A stretch of 64,000 nucleotides of DNA from Stenotrophomonas indicatrix (GTDB lineage Bacteria; Pseudomonadota; Gammaproteobacteria; Xanthomonadales; Xanthomonadaceae): positions 2,044,001 through 2,108,000 of the forward strand of contig CP168152.1 of NCBI GenBank assembly GCA_041545745.1, read 5' to 3'. The notes below the pieces were generated by a model. It saw only the letters and a program-made list of their open reading frames with translations, did no database searches and had not been told where the DNA came from. The translations under genes and the position numbers were made by a program. Of the stretch, positions 12,650 through 21,445 are shown one piece after another; position 1 is the stretch's first letter; every line of letters begins with the position of its first letter.

Positions 12650-13699
12650 TCAGCGGATCACCGTCACCCGTGTCGGCAGTTCCCAGGTTCCACCGGGAAC
12701 GCCACGGCACAGGCCGCCACTGATCGCCGAGGTCGCAACGAAGCGCGTGCCATCCCAGGTCCACGTTTCATCCGACACGCAGTCGGCCAGGCCGCGGCCC
12801 TTGTGCGAGGCGACAATCTGCCCGTCGCCGTAGTCGATCGCATCACTGGTCACCCACTGCGGCTGGTAGGGCGCTTTCTCACCGATGACCCAGTAACCAT
12901 CGCCGGTGTTGTAGGCCGCGCGCCAGCAGGGAACGTTGACCAGCAGGTGCTTGGCATCCAGACGTTGGATCTGCAGTGGCGAATTGCTGATCGAAACATC
13001 CGGGTCGGCGTCGAGCAGACCTTCGCAGCTGGGTTCTTTCAGGGTGGCGCGCAGCGCTGCACGCAGCGCCGGTGACGCGGCCAGCTTGGCGAATGCCGGG
13101 TCGTCCGGCGGCGTCGACATGGTCGCTGCCTTGCGCACCACGGGTTTGGCAACGGCGGCAGGCACGCTGCTTTCGTCCGCAGTACCCTTGCGCATCACCG
13201 CGCCCGGCGTACCGACGCGGCCCTGCAACTCGTCGCTCTTCAACAGCACTGCTGCTGCGCCCTTGTCCGACAGCGGCCAGGCATGGCCGGCGGCATCGAC
13301 AACCGTGATGCCGCCATCGCGCACCAGCGCCGACAGCACTGCGGTGGTCTGCGTTGGGCTCAGCGCATAGGTGCCTGGCTCCTTGGCCGGCGCCAGCACG
13401 CCGAGGTCACGCTGCTGGATGCGCAGGTGCAGCACGCCCTTGGGCTGCGGTTGGTCATCGATCGGCTGCAACGACACGCGGCCGTTGATGGCTTGATCGG
13501 GGCCACCCTTCCGCGTCAGCAGCACGCTCAGGGTGCTGTCATCGCCACTGGCGTAGCCGGCCGCGCGGCAGGTGCGGGTGTTGTCGCAGGCCACGACCCA
13601 GTCGTGATGCTGGAAATACAGCCCGGCAGGCGCATCGACGGCGCCGGCGACCAACGGCCAGGACAGCGCCAGCAGGGTGGGAAGCAGGGGGTAACGCAT
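12650..13699 (-). CDS. DUF1176 family secreted protein (paralogue 2)
   Basis: A 349-residue exported protein with signal peptide MRYPLLPTLLALSWPLVAGA, clearly paralogous to the 9643-10686 product. Shared motifs: HHDWVVACDNTRTCRAAGY, WPLSDKGAAAVLLKSDELQG with RVGTPGAVMRKGT, and GLADCVSDETWTWDGTRF. The start is the ATG at 13699, which has AAGGA five bases upstream; an ATG at 13705 would overlap that site. It is divergent from the VIT-domain gene at 13833. Function unknown. Confidence 0.85.
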   Translation of the reverse strand: MRYPLLPTLLALSWPLVAGAVDAPAGLYFQHHDWVVACDNTRTCRAAGYASGDDSTLSVLLTRKGGPDQAINGRVSLQPIDDQPQPKGVLHLRIQQRDLGVLAPAKEPGTYALSPTQTTAVLSALVRDGGITVVDAAGHAWPLSDKGAAAVLLKSDELQGRVGTPGAVMRKGTADESSVPAAVAKPVVRKAATMSTPPDDPAFAKLAASPALRAALRATLKEPSCEGLLDADPDVSISNSPLQIQRLDAKHLLVNVPCWRAAYNTGDGYWVIGEKAPYQPQWVTSDAIDYGDGQIVASHKGRGLADCVSDETWTWDGTRFVATSAISGGLCRGVPGGTWELPTRVTVIR

Positions 13700-13832
13700 G
13701 GGCATCCTTGCGCGGGATCGGGAAGTCGCACATGGTGCGCCCAGGGGCGGCGAAGAGCCAGCATCGAATCGCATTAACCCCATCCCTCCGTCTGGTGCGT
13801 TGAAGCAATCACGATCCCATTGGAGTCCTGTC

Positions 13833-16712
13833 ATGGTCTTCGCCCGATGCTGCACCGTACTGCTGTTGGCCCTGGCAACCTGGCCGGCTTCGCCCCAGGC
13901 GTCGCGTCGTCCGGCACCGCCGATCGCCTCCACGCCGCTGCTGATCGCACCCGCGGCGGAACAGCCCGTGCAGCTGCGACGGGCGCGCATCGAGGGCGAG
14001 GTGCAGGCCGGCATCGCCCAGACCCGGATCACCCTGGAATTCCACAACCCCAATCAGCGCGTGCTGGAGGGTGAGCTGCAGTTCCCGCTGGGCGAGGGCC
14101 AGCAGATCACCGGCTTCGCTCTGGACATCAATGGCGAGTTGCGTGAGGCGGTGCCGGTGCCCAAGGATCGCGGTCGCCAGGTGTTCGAGCAGATCGCCCG
14201 TCGTGGCGTCGATCCGGGCCTGCTGGAGCAGACTGCCGGCAACCAGTTCCGGCTGCGCGTGTATCCGCTGCCGGCCGGCGGCAGCCGCCGTGTGCAGCTG
14301 GTCGTACGCGAGCCGCTGGCATACGCCGGACAGGGCTGGCGTTGGACACTACCGCTGCAGTTCGTCGCCGGCGCCGCTGCCGCTGAACTGGACGTGCGGG
14401 CACCGAAGGGTGCTGTCACCGGCAGCGCACCGTTCCGCATCGCCGATGGCCGCCTGCACTGGCAAGGACGCGGTGCGCAGCTGCCGGGCCAGCTGCAATG
14501 GACGCTGCCGGCCGAGCGCAAGGCACAGGTGCAGGTTGCGCGCTGGCAGGACGGTCATTACCTGCTGGCACAGCTGCCGATGCCGACGTCGGCCGCGCCG
14601 CGCCGTGTGCCGTCGGAAGTGGGTCTGCTGTGGGACGGTTCCGGTTCCGCCGGCCAGCGCGACCGCACTCGCGAGTTGGCGCTGCTTGATCGCTACTTCG
14701 TGGCGATGGGCGACGGCAATGTCGCGCTGACCGTGCTGCGTAATCGTGCCGAGCCCGTGCGTCATTTCCGTATACGTAGTGGTGACTGGAGTGAACTGCG
14801 TCGGGCGTTGCTGGCGGTGCAACCGGATGGCGCCAGTGCATTGGCGCAGTGGCAGCCGCAGCCGGGGGTCAAGGAGTATCTGATGGTCAGCGATGGTCTG
14901 CTGACCTATGGGCCGGAGGCGCTGCCGACGCTGGCCGCCGACCAGCGCCTGTTCGCGATCAGCAGTGCCGGTGCACGCACCGATGCCAACCGCCTGCGCG
15001 GTTGGAGCGAGGCGCATGGCGGCAGTTTCGTGGCACTCGGCAGCGATGTCGATGCCGCCGCACGGGAACTGCTGTCGGTACCGCTGGATGTCCAGATTGA
15101 TGCCGGCCGTGGCGTGCAGGATGTGGTGGTCGACCGCCGCAGCCAGGCGCAGGGCTGGCTGTGGTTGCATGCGCGGTTGGCGGCCGAAGGGGTGCCGATG
15201 CGGGTGCGCGTGGCTGGCGGCGAGTGGCAGGCACTGCCTGCGACGCAGAAGAACGAAGACGGTGATCTGCTGGCCGGCCTGTGGGCACAGGCGCGCCTGC
15301 AGCAGCTGTCGACCGACCGCCGTGGCAACCGCGAGGCGATGCAGCGCCTGTCGCAGCAATTTGGTCTGGTGGGCCCGGACACCTCGCTGATCGTGCTGGA
15401 GACACTGGAAGACTACCTGCGCTATGCAATCCGTCCGTCGGGCAAGCTGCGCGCCGAGTACGACCAGCGCTTCGCGCGCCAGGTTGCAGACCGCGATGCG
15501 GCCGACCGCCAGCGCCTGGACAAGGTGGTGACGCAGTGGCAGCAGCGCCAGCAGTGGTGGAGTCGCAGTTGGCCGAAGGGGGCGCCACCGCAGGTGGATT
15601 CGAAGGCGCTGGAGGTGGCGGCGGGCGCCCCGCCGGCCCCCATGGCGATGCTGGTTGCTCCGGCGCCGGCTGCAGCGGAGATGCAGTTGGATGCAGCCAC
15701 TGCGCGCCAGCGTTCGGTCGCACGCCCGGCACCGGCACCAGCGCCCATGCAGGAAGCAGCCGCCGATGCGATGGCGGCCGAGCCGGCCGCCGCCAATGAC
15801 GGCCAGCTGGGAATCAAGCTGGCTGCGTGGCAGCCGGATTCGCCGGTTGCCCGCCGCCTGCGCCAGGGCCCGGCGTCGCAACTGTACGACCGCTATCTCG
15901 CCGAGCGCGCGGCGAACGCCGACAGCAGCGCGTTCTTCCTCGACGTGGCCGACCTGTTGATCGAACAGGGGCAGCGCGATCTTGCCCTGCGCGTGCTCTC
16001 CAACCTGGCCGAGATGGATCTGGACAACCGCCATCTGCTGCGCGTTCTCGGTTATCGGCTGATGCAGGCCGACGCTCCCGCGCTGGCGGTGCCGGTGTTC
16101 GAGCAGGTGCTGGCGATGGGCCAGGAAGAACCGCAGAGCTTCCGTGACCTGGGCCTGGCGCTGGCCGCAGCGGGCAAGCCGCAGCAGGCGCTGGCGCCGT
16201 TGTATCAGGTGGTCGTGCGGCCCTGGGATGCTCGTTTCGACGGCATCGCGCTGATCGCCCTGGATGAGCTGACCAACCTGGTGGCCGGCAGCAAGCCGCG
16301 CCTGGATACCCAGGGCATCGACCCGCGCCTGCTGCAGGCGATGCCGCTGGACCTGCGCGTGGTGCTGGCCTGGGATGCCGACAACAGCGACATGGATCTG
16401 TGGGTGACCGACCCGAACGGTGAGCGCGCCTACTACGGCAACCGCCTGACCTATCAGGGCGGGCAGATGTCGCAGGACTTCACCGGTGGCTATGGCCCGG
16501 AACAGTTCTCGCTGCGCAACGCCAAACCGGGCAAGTACAAGGTAGAGGCGAACTACTTCGGCAGCCGCCAGCAGCTGGTGACCGGTGCGACGACGCTGAT
16601 GCTGCGCCTGACCACCCATTGGGGCACGCCGAAGCAGAAGGACCAGAGGGTGACGATGCGGCTGAAGGACCGCGCCGAGACCGTGCTGGTCGGCGAATTC
16701 GAAGTGAAGTAG
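13833..16712 (+). CDS. Large exported VIT / vWA-like / TPR / DUF2135 protein
   Basis: A 959-residue protein with a signal peptide (MVFARCCTVLLLALATWPASPQA). A VIT domain covers about 45-170 (GELQFPLGEGQQITGFALDI). A von Willebrand A-like region begins near 262 with DGSGSAG in the metal-site position. An Ala/Pro-rich linker (about 600-650) leads to TPR-like helices (about 665-810) and a C-terminal DUF2135 domain (about 840-955, DMDLWVTDPNGERAYYGN). The ATG at 13833 has GGAG upstream. Probably a periplasmic or surface interaction scaffold; the role is unknown. The stop TAG lies inside the GTAG head of a SMAG repeat. Confidence 0.85.
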   Translation: MVFARCCTVLLLALATWPASPQASRRPAPPIASTPLLIAPAAEQPVQLRRARIEGEVQAGIAQTRITLEFHNPNQRVLEGELQFPLGEGQQITGFALDINGELREAVPVPKDRGRQVFEQIARRGVDPGLLEQTAGNQFRLRVYPLPAGGSRRVQLVVREPLAYAGQGWRWTLPLQFVAGAAAAELDVRAPKGAVTGSAPFRIADGRLHWQGRGAQLPGQLQWTLPAERKAQVQVARWQDGHYLLAQLPMPTSAAPRRVPSEVGLLWDGSGSAGQRDRTRELALLDRYFVAMGDGNVALTVLRNRAEPVRHFRIRSGDWSELRRALLAVQPDGASALAQWQPQPGVKEYLMVSDGLLTYGPEALPTLAADQRLFAISSAGARTDANRLRGWSEAHGGSFVALGSDVDAAARELLSVPLDVQIDAGRGVQDVVVDRRSQAQGWLWLHARLAAEGVPMRVRVAGGEWQALPATQKNEDGDLLAGLWAQARLQQLSTDRRGNREAMQRLSQQFGLVGPDTSLIVLETLEDYLRYAIRPSGKLRAEYDQRFARQVADRDAADRQRLDKVVTQWQQRQQWWSRSWPKGAPPQVDSKALEVAAGAPPAPMAMLVAPAPAAAEMQLDAATARQRSVARPAPAPAPMQEAAADAMAAEPAAANDGQLGIKLAAWQPDSPVARRLRQGPASQLYDRYLAERAANADSSAFFLDVADLLIEQGQRDLALRVLSNLAEMDLDNRHLLRVLGYRLMQADAPALAVPVFEQVLAMGQEEPQSFRDLGLALAAAGKPQQALAPLYQVVVRPWDARFDGIALIALDELTNLVAGSKPRLDTQGIDPRLLQAMPLDLRVVLAWDADNSDMDLWVTDPNGERAYYGNRLTYQGGQMSQDFTGGYGPEQFSLRNAKPGKYKVEANYFGSRQQLVTGATTLMLRLTTHWGTPKQKDQRVTMRLKDRAETVLVGEFEVK

Positions 16713-16775
16713 AGCCACGCCATGCGTGGCTGTCGCAGCCCTCGCCTTGTGGAACCGAGCTTGGCTCGGTTCCAC
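16709..16775. repeat. SMAG palindrome plus second hairpin
   Basis: GTAG at 16709-16712 contains the TAG stop codon of the upstream gene and heads the palindrome AGCCACGC-ATG-type ending near 16730. A second, 11-bp perfect hairpin follows (GTGGAACCGAG 16749-16759, CTCGGTTCCAC 16765-16775). Both lie between convergent genes and probably protect or end the two mRNAs. Confidence 0.8.
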
Positions 16776-16787
16776 GGGGTGCAGACA

Positions 16788-17990
16788 TTACTGCGCCGGC
16801 ACCGTGCGCACTGCAGGCAACGATAGCGGATCAGCACGCAACCCGAACAGCGGCCGCAGCCAGCGCACGCGCCGCACCAGCAGTTCGTGGATCAGCAGGC
16901 AGCCGCCGACCGTGCCGACCAGTAGCAGTGCCGGTTCGGCCCACGGTCCCAGCTGCAGGGGCTTGAGCCAGAACAGCAGGACGATGATCAGGCTCTGATG
17001 CAGCATGTACCAGGGATAGATCGCCTCTGTGCAATACGGCAGCCAGCGGAACGGGCGGTCCAGGAAGACCTTGCCCCAGCCCAGGATCGCAAGCAGCGCG
17101 GTCCAAACATACAGCGACTGGCTGGTCCTGACCTGCAGGTCCCAGAACGGTTCGGGCCATTGGCGCAGCGGTGAGTCCGCCGACAGCACCTGGCCGAGGA
17201 TGCGCAGGCCCATGTACCAGCCGACGGCGGTCAGTGCCAGCCACATGGTGGTACGGCGCAGTGCGACCACGCGTTCCCAGAACACCGGCTCGCGACCGAG
17301 CAGGTAACCGGCCAGGAACACCGTCGCGTACTTGGCGTGCTGGTACCAATCGCCGAGCAGGGCGTTGGTGGACGGGTAGATCGGCTCGAGCCACACGACC
17401 CAGGCCAGCAGCAGGGCAGAAGGGATGCCGATCAGCAGCGTCGGTGATGCCGCCATGCGTTCGATCCCACGGCGCACCACTGCCGTCCGCAGCAGTGGCA
17501 TCAACAGGGCCAGCACGACGGTGTAGTTCCACAGATAGGCCAGATACCAGAGATGGTTCCAGGTGATGCCGTACTGCCAGCCGGCGAAGCTGCCTTCCGG
17601 CCATGGCCGCACCTGCCAGTAGCGCAGCAGGAAGTGGCCGAAACCAGGCGTCACGTGGCCGTTGGCCACGCCCTCGCAGTAGGGCTGGATCGGCACGATC
17701 ACGAACATGCCGAACAGCAGAGGCAGCAGCAGCTTCCAGGTACGCAGGCCGGCGAAGCGCAGCAGCCTGGTCTCCGGCCGCATCAGTGCGATGGCGATGC
17801 CCGAGATCAGGAACAGCAGCGACATCCGCCAGCGGTTGACGAACACCATTGGCCACTGCAGCCATTCGGCGGTGTGCACGCTCTTGAGGTGGAAACCCCA
17901 GTCGTCCACATAGGCCATACCGGTGTGGTAGAGGATGAGCAGGGTAAAGGCGAATACGCGCAGGGCGTCGATGTCGTGGCGTCGATTCAT
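16788..17990 (-). CDS. Acyltransferase 3 family membrane protein
   Basis: A 400-residue inner-membrane protein with about ten hydrophobic helices. The N-terminal RRHDIDALRVFAFTLLILYH is the hallmark of acyltransferase 3 proteins, with the presumed catalytic His in ILYH, and MSLLFLISG follows near residue 55. Such enzymes O-acylate periplasmic glucans, polysaccharides or antibiotics; the closest general resemblance is to OpgC-like glucan succinylases, but the substrate is not determinable. Start is ATG 17990; 163 bp separate it from the divergent LytTR gene, suggesting shared control. Confidence 0.85.
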   Translation of the reverse strand: MNRRHDIDALRVFAFTLLILYHTGMAYVDDWGFHLKSVHTAEWLQWPMVFVNRWRMSLLFLISGIAIALMRPETRLLRFAGLRTWKLLLPLLFGMFVIVPIQPYCEGVANGHVTPGFGHFLLRYWQVRPWPEGSFAGWQYGITWNHLWYLAYLWNYTVVLALLMPLLRTAVVRRGIERMAASPTLLIGIPSALLLAWVVWLEPIYPSTNALLGDWYQHAKYATVFLAGYLLGREPVFWERVVALRRTTMWLALTAVGWYMGLRILGQVLSADSPLRQWPEPFWDLQVRTSQSLYVWTALLAILGWGKVFLDRPFRWLPYCTEAIYPWYMLHQSLIIVLLFWLKPLQLGPWAEPALLLVGTVGGCLLIHELLVRRVRWLRPLFGLRADPLSLPAVRTVPAQ

Positions 17991-18153
17991 GGTCGTGGTG
18001 GGTCGATGAGTAAGGCCACGGTGAGCGTGTATCGGGGCGTCATCCATCGGCAGGGGGCGGCCGGGACCGATTCAGTGACCAATGGCGGACGCCGCGGGAC
18101 GAATGGAGCCGCTACCCTCGAACCCTTGATGCACGCTGGAGCGCCCGTAAGAC

Positions 18154-19023
18154 ATGGATGCAGCAATGGCCAAAGGCAGCCCCACGCGTTGGCGTACGTC
18201 CACCCGTCTGTTGGTGTGGGCGGCGATCCTCTCGGCCTCGGCAGTGACCAATGCCTTGGTCGAAGTGATGGATGCCAGCCGCCGCGGCGCGGATCTCAGC
18301 CTTTGGGAGCCGATGATCTGGGAGTTCAGCAGCCTCAGCCTGATTCTGTTGACCCTGCCGCTGTTGTGGTGGGGATGCGAACGCTGGCCGCTGCACGCCG
18401 ATACCTGGAAGCGGCGTTTGCCGCTGTATCTACTGGCCAGCGTGGGCTGGTCGTTGCTGCATGTGGTGGGGATGATGTTGCTCCGGCACCTTGCCTATGC
18501 GGCGATGGGCTATCGCTATCAGGACGATGCCGGCTGGTCGGAGCGTTTTGCGTACGAATACTTGAAGGATGTGCGCACCTTCGCGATGTTCGTGGCGCTG
18601 GAGCACTTTGCCAGCTGGTTCGGTCGGCGCAGACAGGGCGAGGCGAGCCTGCTGGCCGAGCCCGACGTCGGCCCGCCGGTCGAGCCGGTCGATCGTCCCG
18701 ACCATTTCCTGGTGCGCAAGCTGGGCAAGGAGTTCCTGGTGGCCACGGCCGACGTCGAGTACGCCCAGGCCGCCGGCAACTACGTGAACCTGCGGGTGCG
18801 CGGCCATGATTACCCGCTGCGGATCACCATGGCGGTGCTGGAAGCGCGGCTGGACCCGGTCCTGTTCCTGCGCAGCCACCGCAGCTGGCTGGTCAACCGC
18901 GGCCAGCTGCGCTCGATCGAACCGCTGGATGGCGGCGAGGCCTTGCTGCACATGGCCGATGGGGCCAGGGTGCCGTGCAGCCGGCGCCAGCTGCCGCTGC
19001 TGCGCCAGGCCTTGGGCGGATAG
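18154..19023 (+). CDS. rpfD: Membrane-anchored LytTR regulator (probable RpfD)
   Basis: A 289-residue protein with four hydrophobic segments in the first about 160 residues and a C-terminal LytTR DNA-binding domain (about 190-287; DVEYAQAAGNYVNLRV, LFLRSHRSWLVNRGQLRSIE). There is no response-regulator receiver domain, so it probably senses at the membrane and binds DNA directly. Its place between recJ and prfB matches rpfD of the Xanthomonas rpf cluster, which I recall as a LytTR-type protein; that name is less certain than the domain call. ATG at 18154 (alternative 18166). It is divergent from the acyltransferase gene, a likely target. Confidence 0.75.
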   Translation: MDAAMAKGSPTRWRTSTRLLVWAAILSASAVTNALVEVMDASRRGADLSLWEPMIWEFSSLSLILLTLPLLWWGCERWPLHADTWKRRLPLYLLASVGWSLLHVVGMMLLRHLAYAAMGYRYQDDAGWSERFAYEYLKDVRTFAMFVALEHFASWFGRRRQGEASLLAEPDVGPPVEPVDRPDHFLVRKLGKEFLVATADVEYAQAAGNYVNLRVRGHDYPLRITMAVLEARLDPVLFLRSHRSWLVNRGQLRSIEPLDGGEALLHMADGARVPCSRRQLPLLRQALGG

Positions 19024-19112
19024 GGGCGTGGCAGGCGGCACCGGCTTCTGCGCCGGTTCACCCCGGCCTGCGGTATCATTTGCAGTCATCTTTTGAATGC
19101 ATAACCGCCGAC

Positions 19113-20238
19113 ATGATCGAACTGAATCCTGTCCGCCAGCGCATCGCCGATCTGACCGATCGCGTGTTGTCGCTCCGGGGGTATCTTTGACTACGACGCC
19201 AAGAAAGAGCGTCTTGAGGAAGTAACGCGGGAGCTGGAAAGCCCCGACGTCTGGAACAACGCCGAATACGCCCAGAACCTGGGGCGCGAGCGCTCGACCC
19301 TGGAAAAGACCGTGGGCGGCATCGCCGCGGTGCTGGAAGGCCTGAGCGACGCCACCGAACTGCTGGAGCTGGCCGAGTCCGAGCAGGACGAGGACACCGC
19401 GCTGGCCGTGGTGGCCGACCTGGACAAGCACCAGGCGCACGTGGAGAAGCTGGAGTTCCAGCGCATGTTCTCCGGCCAGATGGACACCGCTCCGGCGTTC
19501 GTCGACATCCAGGCCGGCGCCGGTGGTACCGAAGCCCAGGACTGGGCCGAGATCCTGCTGCGCATGTACCTGCGCTGGTGTGAATCGCGTGGCTGGAAGA
19601 CCGAGCTGATGGAAGTGTCCGGTGGCGACGTCGCGGGCATCAAGTCGGCCACGCTGCGCGTGGAAGGCGACTACGCCTATGGCTGGCTGAAGACCGAGAC
19701 CGGCGTGCACCGTCTGGTGCGCAAGTCGCCGTTCGACTCGGACAACCGCCGCCATACCAGCTTCACCTCGGTGTTCGTGTCGCCGGAAGTGGACAACAAC
19801 ATCGAAATCGACATCAATCCGGCCGATCTGCGTACCGACGTGTACCGCTCGTCCGGTGCCGGTGGTCAGCACGTCAACAAGACCGAGTCGGCGGTGCGTA
19901 TCACCCACATCCCGACCAACACGGTCGTGGCCTGCCAGACCGGCCGCAGCCAGCACCAGAACCGCGACAACGCGATGAAGATGCTGGCCGCCAAGCTGTA
20001 CGAGCTGGAAATCCAGAAGCGCAATGCCGAGCGTGATGCGGTGGAAGCCACCAAGTCCGACATCGGCTGGGGCAGCCAGATCCGCAACTACGTGCTCGAC
20101 CAGAGCCGTATCAAGGACCTGCGCACCGGCATCGAGCGTTCGGATACGCAGAAGGTGCTCGATGGTGACCTGGACGAGTTCGTCGAGGCCAGCCTGAAGG
20201 CCGGCCTGGCGGTCGGCTCCAAGCGCATCGATGCCTGA
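19113..20238 (+). CDS. prfB: Peptide chain release factor 2 (programmed +1 frameshift)
   Basis: RF2 recognises UGA and UAA and releases the peptide. The gene is read in two frames: 25 codons from 19113 to CTT at 19185-19187, then a +1 shift over the in-frame TGA (19188-19190) and on from GAC at 19189. The full product is 374 residues. The codon-recognition motif SPF falls at 205-207 and the catalytic GGQ at 250-252, both exactly as in E. coli RF2. A candidate -10 (TATCAT) is at 19074-19079. Confidence 0.97.
19175..19191 (+). promoter_or_regulatory. prfB autoregulatory frameshift site
   Basis: The sequence CCGGGGGTATCTTTGAC has a Shine-Dalgarno-like purine run (GGGGG) just ahead of CTT-TGA-C, the conserved RF2 recoding site. 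When RF2 is scarce, the ribosome pauses at the UGA and slips +1 on CTT, so RF2 regulates its own synthesis. Confidence 0.95.
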
Positions 20239-20282
20239 TGCGTGCCCGGCGACAGCGGTACCGTCCGCTGCCCGGGCCCTGC

Positions 20283-20310
20283 GTTGCGGGACGTCATGGG
20301 CGTCCCGCAA
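20283..20310. terminator. Hairpin downstream of prfB
   Basis: TTGCGGGACG (20284-20293) pairs perfectly with CGTCCCGCAA (20301-20310) around a 7-nt loop. No T-run follows, so it is either a weak terminator or an mRNA-stabilising stem. Confidence 0.45.
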
Positions 20311-20337
20311 TGCTGTTGATACCTGCAGGGCAGGGTG

Positions 20338-21120
20338 ATGATGCGCAGTGAAGCCGAACGCAAGGAATTGGGAGGCTTTCTCAAGGCCTGCCGTGCGCGG
20401 GTCGAGCCAGCAACGTTGGGCCTGCCAGCGGGGCGCCGACGCACGCCGGGCCTGAAGCGCGAGGAAGTCGCGCTGGCGATCGGGGTCAGCGTCAGCTGGT
20501 ACACCTGGATCGAGCAGGGCCGCGAAGTGCGCGCCTCGCCCGAGGTGCTGGAGCGCCTGGCGCAGGTGCTGCGGATGAGCGACGACGAGCGCGCGTACGC
20601 GTTCGCGCTCTCCGGTTATGGCGTGCCGCTGGAATCGCCCGACGAGACGGTGACCGACGGCCTGCGCCAGTTGGTGGAGGCGATGCAGCCGATCCCGGCC
20701 TACGTGCGCAATACCCGCTTCGACATCCTGGCCTGGAACCCGGCCATCGCCGATCTGTTTGTCGACTACGGTCAGTTGGCACCGCATGAGCGCAACACGC
20801 TGCGGCTGATGTTCCTGTATCCGCCGTACCGCACGCTGATCCTCAACTGGGAAGAAATGACCCGCGGGCTGCTGGCCAGCTTCCGCGCGGCGATGGCGCA
20901 GGCACCGGACAAGGCGCCGTTCCTGGCGCTGGCCGAGGACATCGGCACGCACAGCGAACAATTCCGTGAGTGGTGGCCGGAGCACGATGTCCGTCGTTTC
21001 GACGAAGGCGCGAAGAAGCTGAACCATCCCACGCGTGGGTTGCTGGACCTGCAGTACGTGGCGCTGGTGCCAGAGAGCCGGCACGACCTGTCTCTGGTGA
21101 CTTACCTGCCGCGCAGGTAA
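20338..21120 (+). CDS. XRE-type transcription regulator with MmyB-like ligand domain
   Basis: A regulator of about 260 residues. The N-terminal helix-turn-helix (about 10-75) reads RTPGLKREEVALAIGVSVSWYTWIEQGR, the hallmark of MmyB-type proteins. The C-terminal domain (about 95-255; FDILAWNPAIADLF, GLLDLQYVALVPE) is the PAS-like ligand pocket that in MmyB binds fatty acids. Start could be GTG 20335, ATG 20338 or ATG 20341; GGGCAGGG lies just upstream. MmyB-type regulators often control a neighbouring dehydrogenase, here possibly the aldehyde dehydrogenase downstream. Confidence 0.85.
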   Translation: MMRSEAERKELGGFLKACRARVEPATLGLPAGRRRTPGLKREEVALAIGVSVSWYTWIEQGREVRASPEVLERLAQVLRMSDDERAYAFALSGYGVPLESPDETVTDGLRQLVEAMQPIPAYVRNTRFDILAWNPAIADLFVDYGQLAPHERNTLRLMFLYPPYRTLILNWEEMTRGLLASFRAAMAQAPDKAPFLALAEDIGTHSEQFREWWPEHDVRRFDEGAKKLNHPTRGLLDLQYVALVPESRHDLSLVTYLPRR

Positions 21121-21157
21121 AGCGTTTGGCGGGGCAGTGTCGGATTGCCGCGATCGA

Positions 21158-21272
21158 GTAGATCCACGCCATGCGTGGATGCTTTTCGATTTTAATTCGA
21201 GATATTCGATCTCGATGGAAATTCATCCACGCATGGCGTGGATCTACTGTGTCGACCAAGGTCGACACCTAC
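21158..21272. repeat. Cluster of three SMAG palindromes
   Basis: GTAG 21158-21161 heads a GATCCACGC-ATG-type palindrome. An inverted copy ends in CTAC at 21244-21247, and a third, of the GTCGACC/GGTCGAC type, ends in CTAC at 21269-21272. The first two are separated by about 40 bp of AT-rich DNA (21181-21222) unlike its surroundings. The remaining gap to the next gene (21273-21445) shows small palindromes (GGGCAGCCGCCC, TTGTCGAGACAA) ahead of the ribosome site but no recognisable promoter. Confidence 0.85.
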
Positions 21273-21445
21273 CAACAGCCGCGGGAAATTGTCGAAGGTA
21301 GGGCGCAGCCCCGCCGATAACCCCATTCAGGCAGGTAAGTGCGGGTCACAGGATATGCAGACGCCTTGTTGCTGCCATCGAACGGGTCCACATTCGTTGT
21401 CAGGAAACGGGCAGCCGCCCGTTGTCGAGACAACAGGAGACCTGC

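Noticed and set aside
14349-16775. 808-codon open frame on the minus strand
   Set aside because: Antisense to the VIT/DUF2135 gene, with no ribosome site or recognisable domain.
21273-21445. Possible riboswitch before the aldehyde dehydrogenase
   Set aside because: Only two short palindromes are present and no known aptamer core could be recognised.
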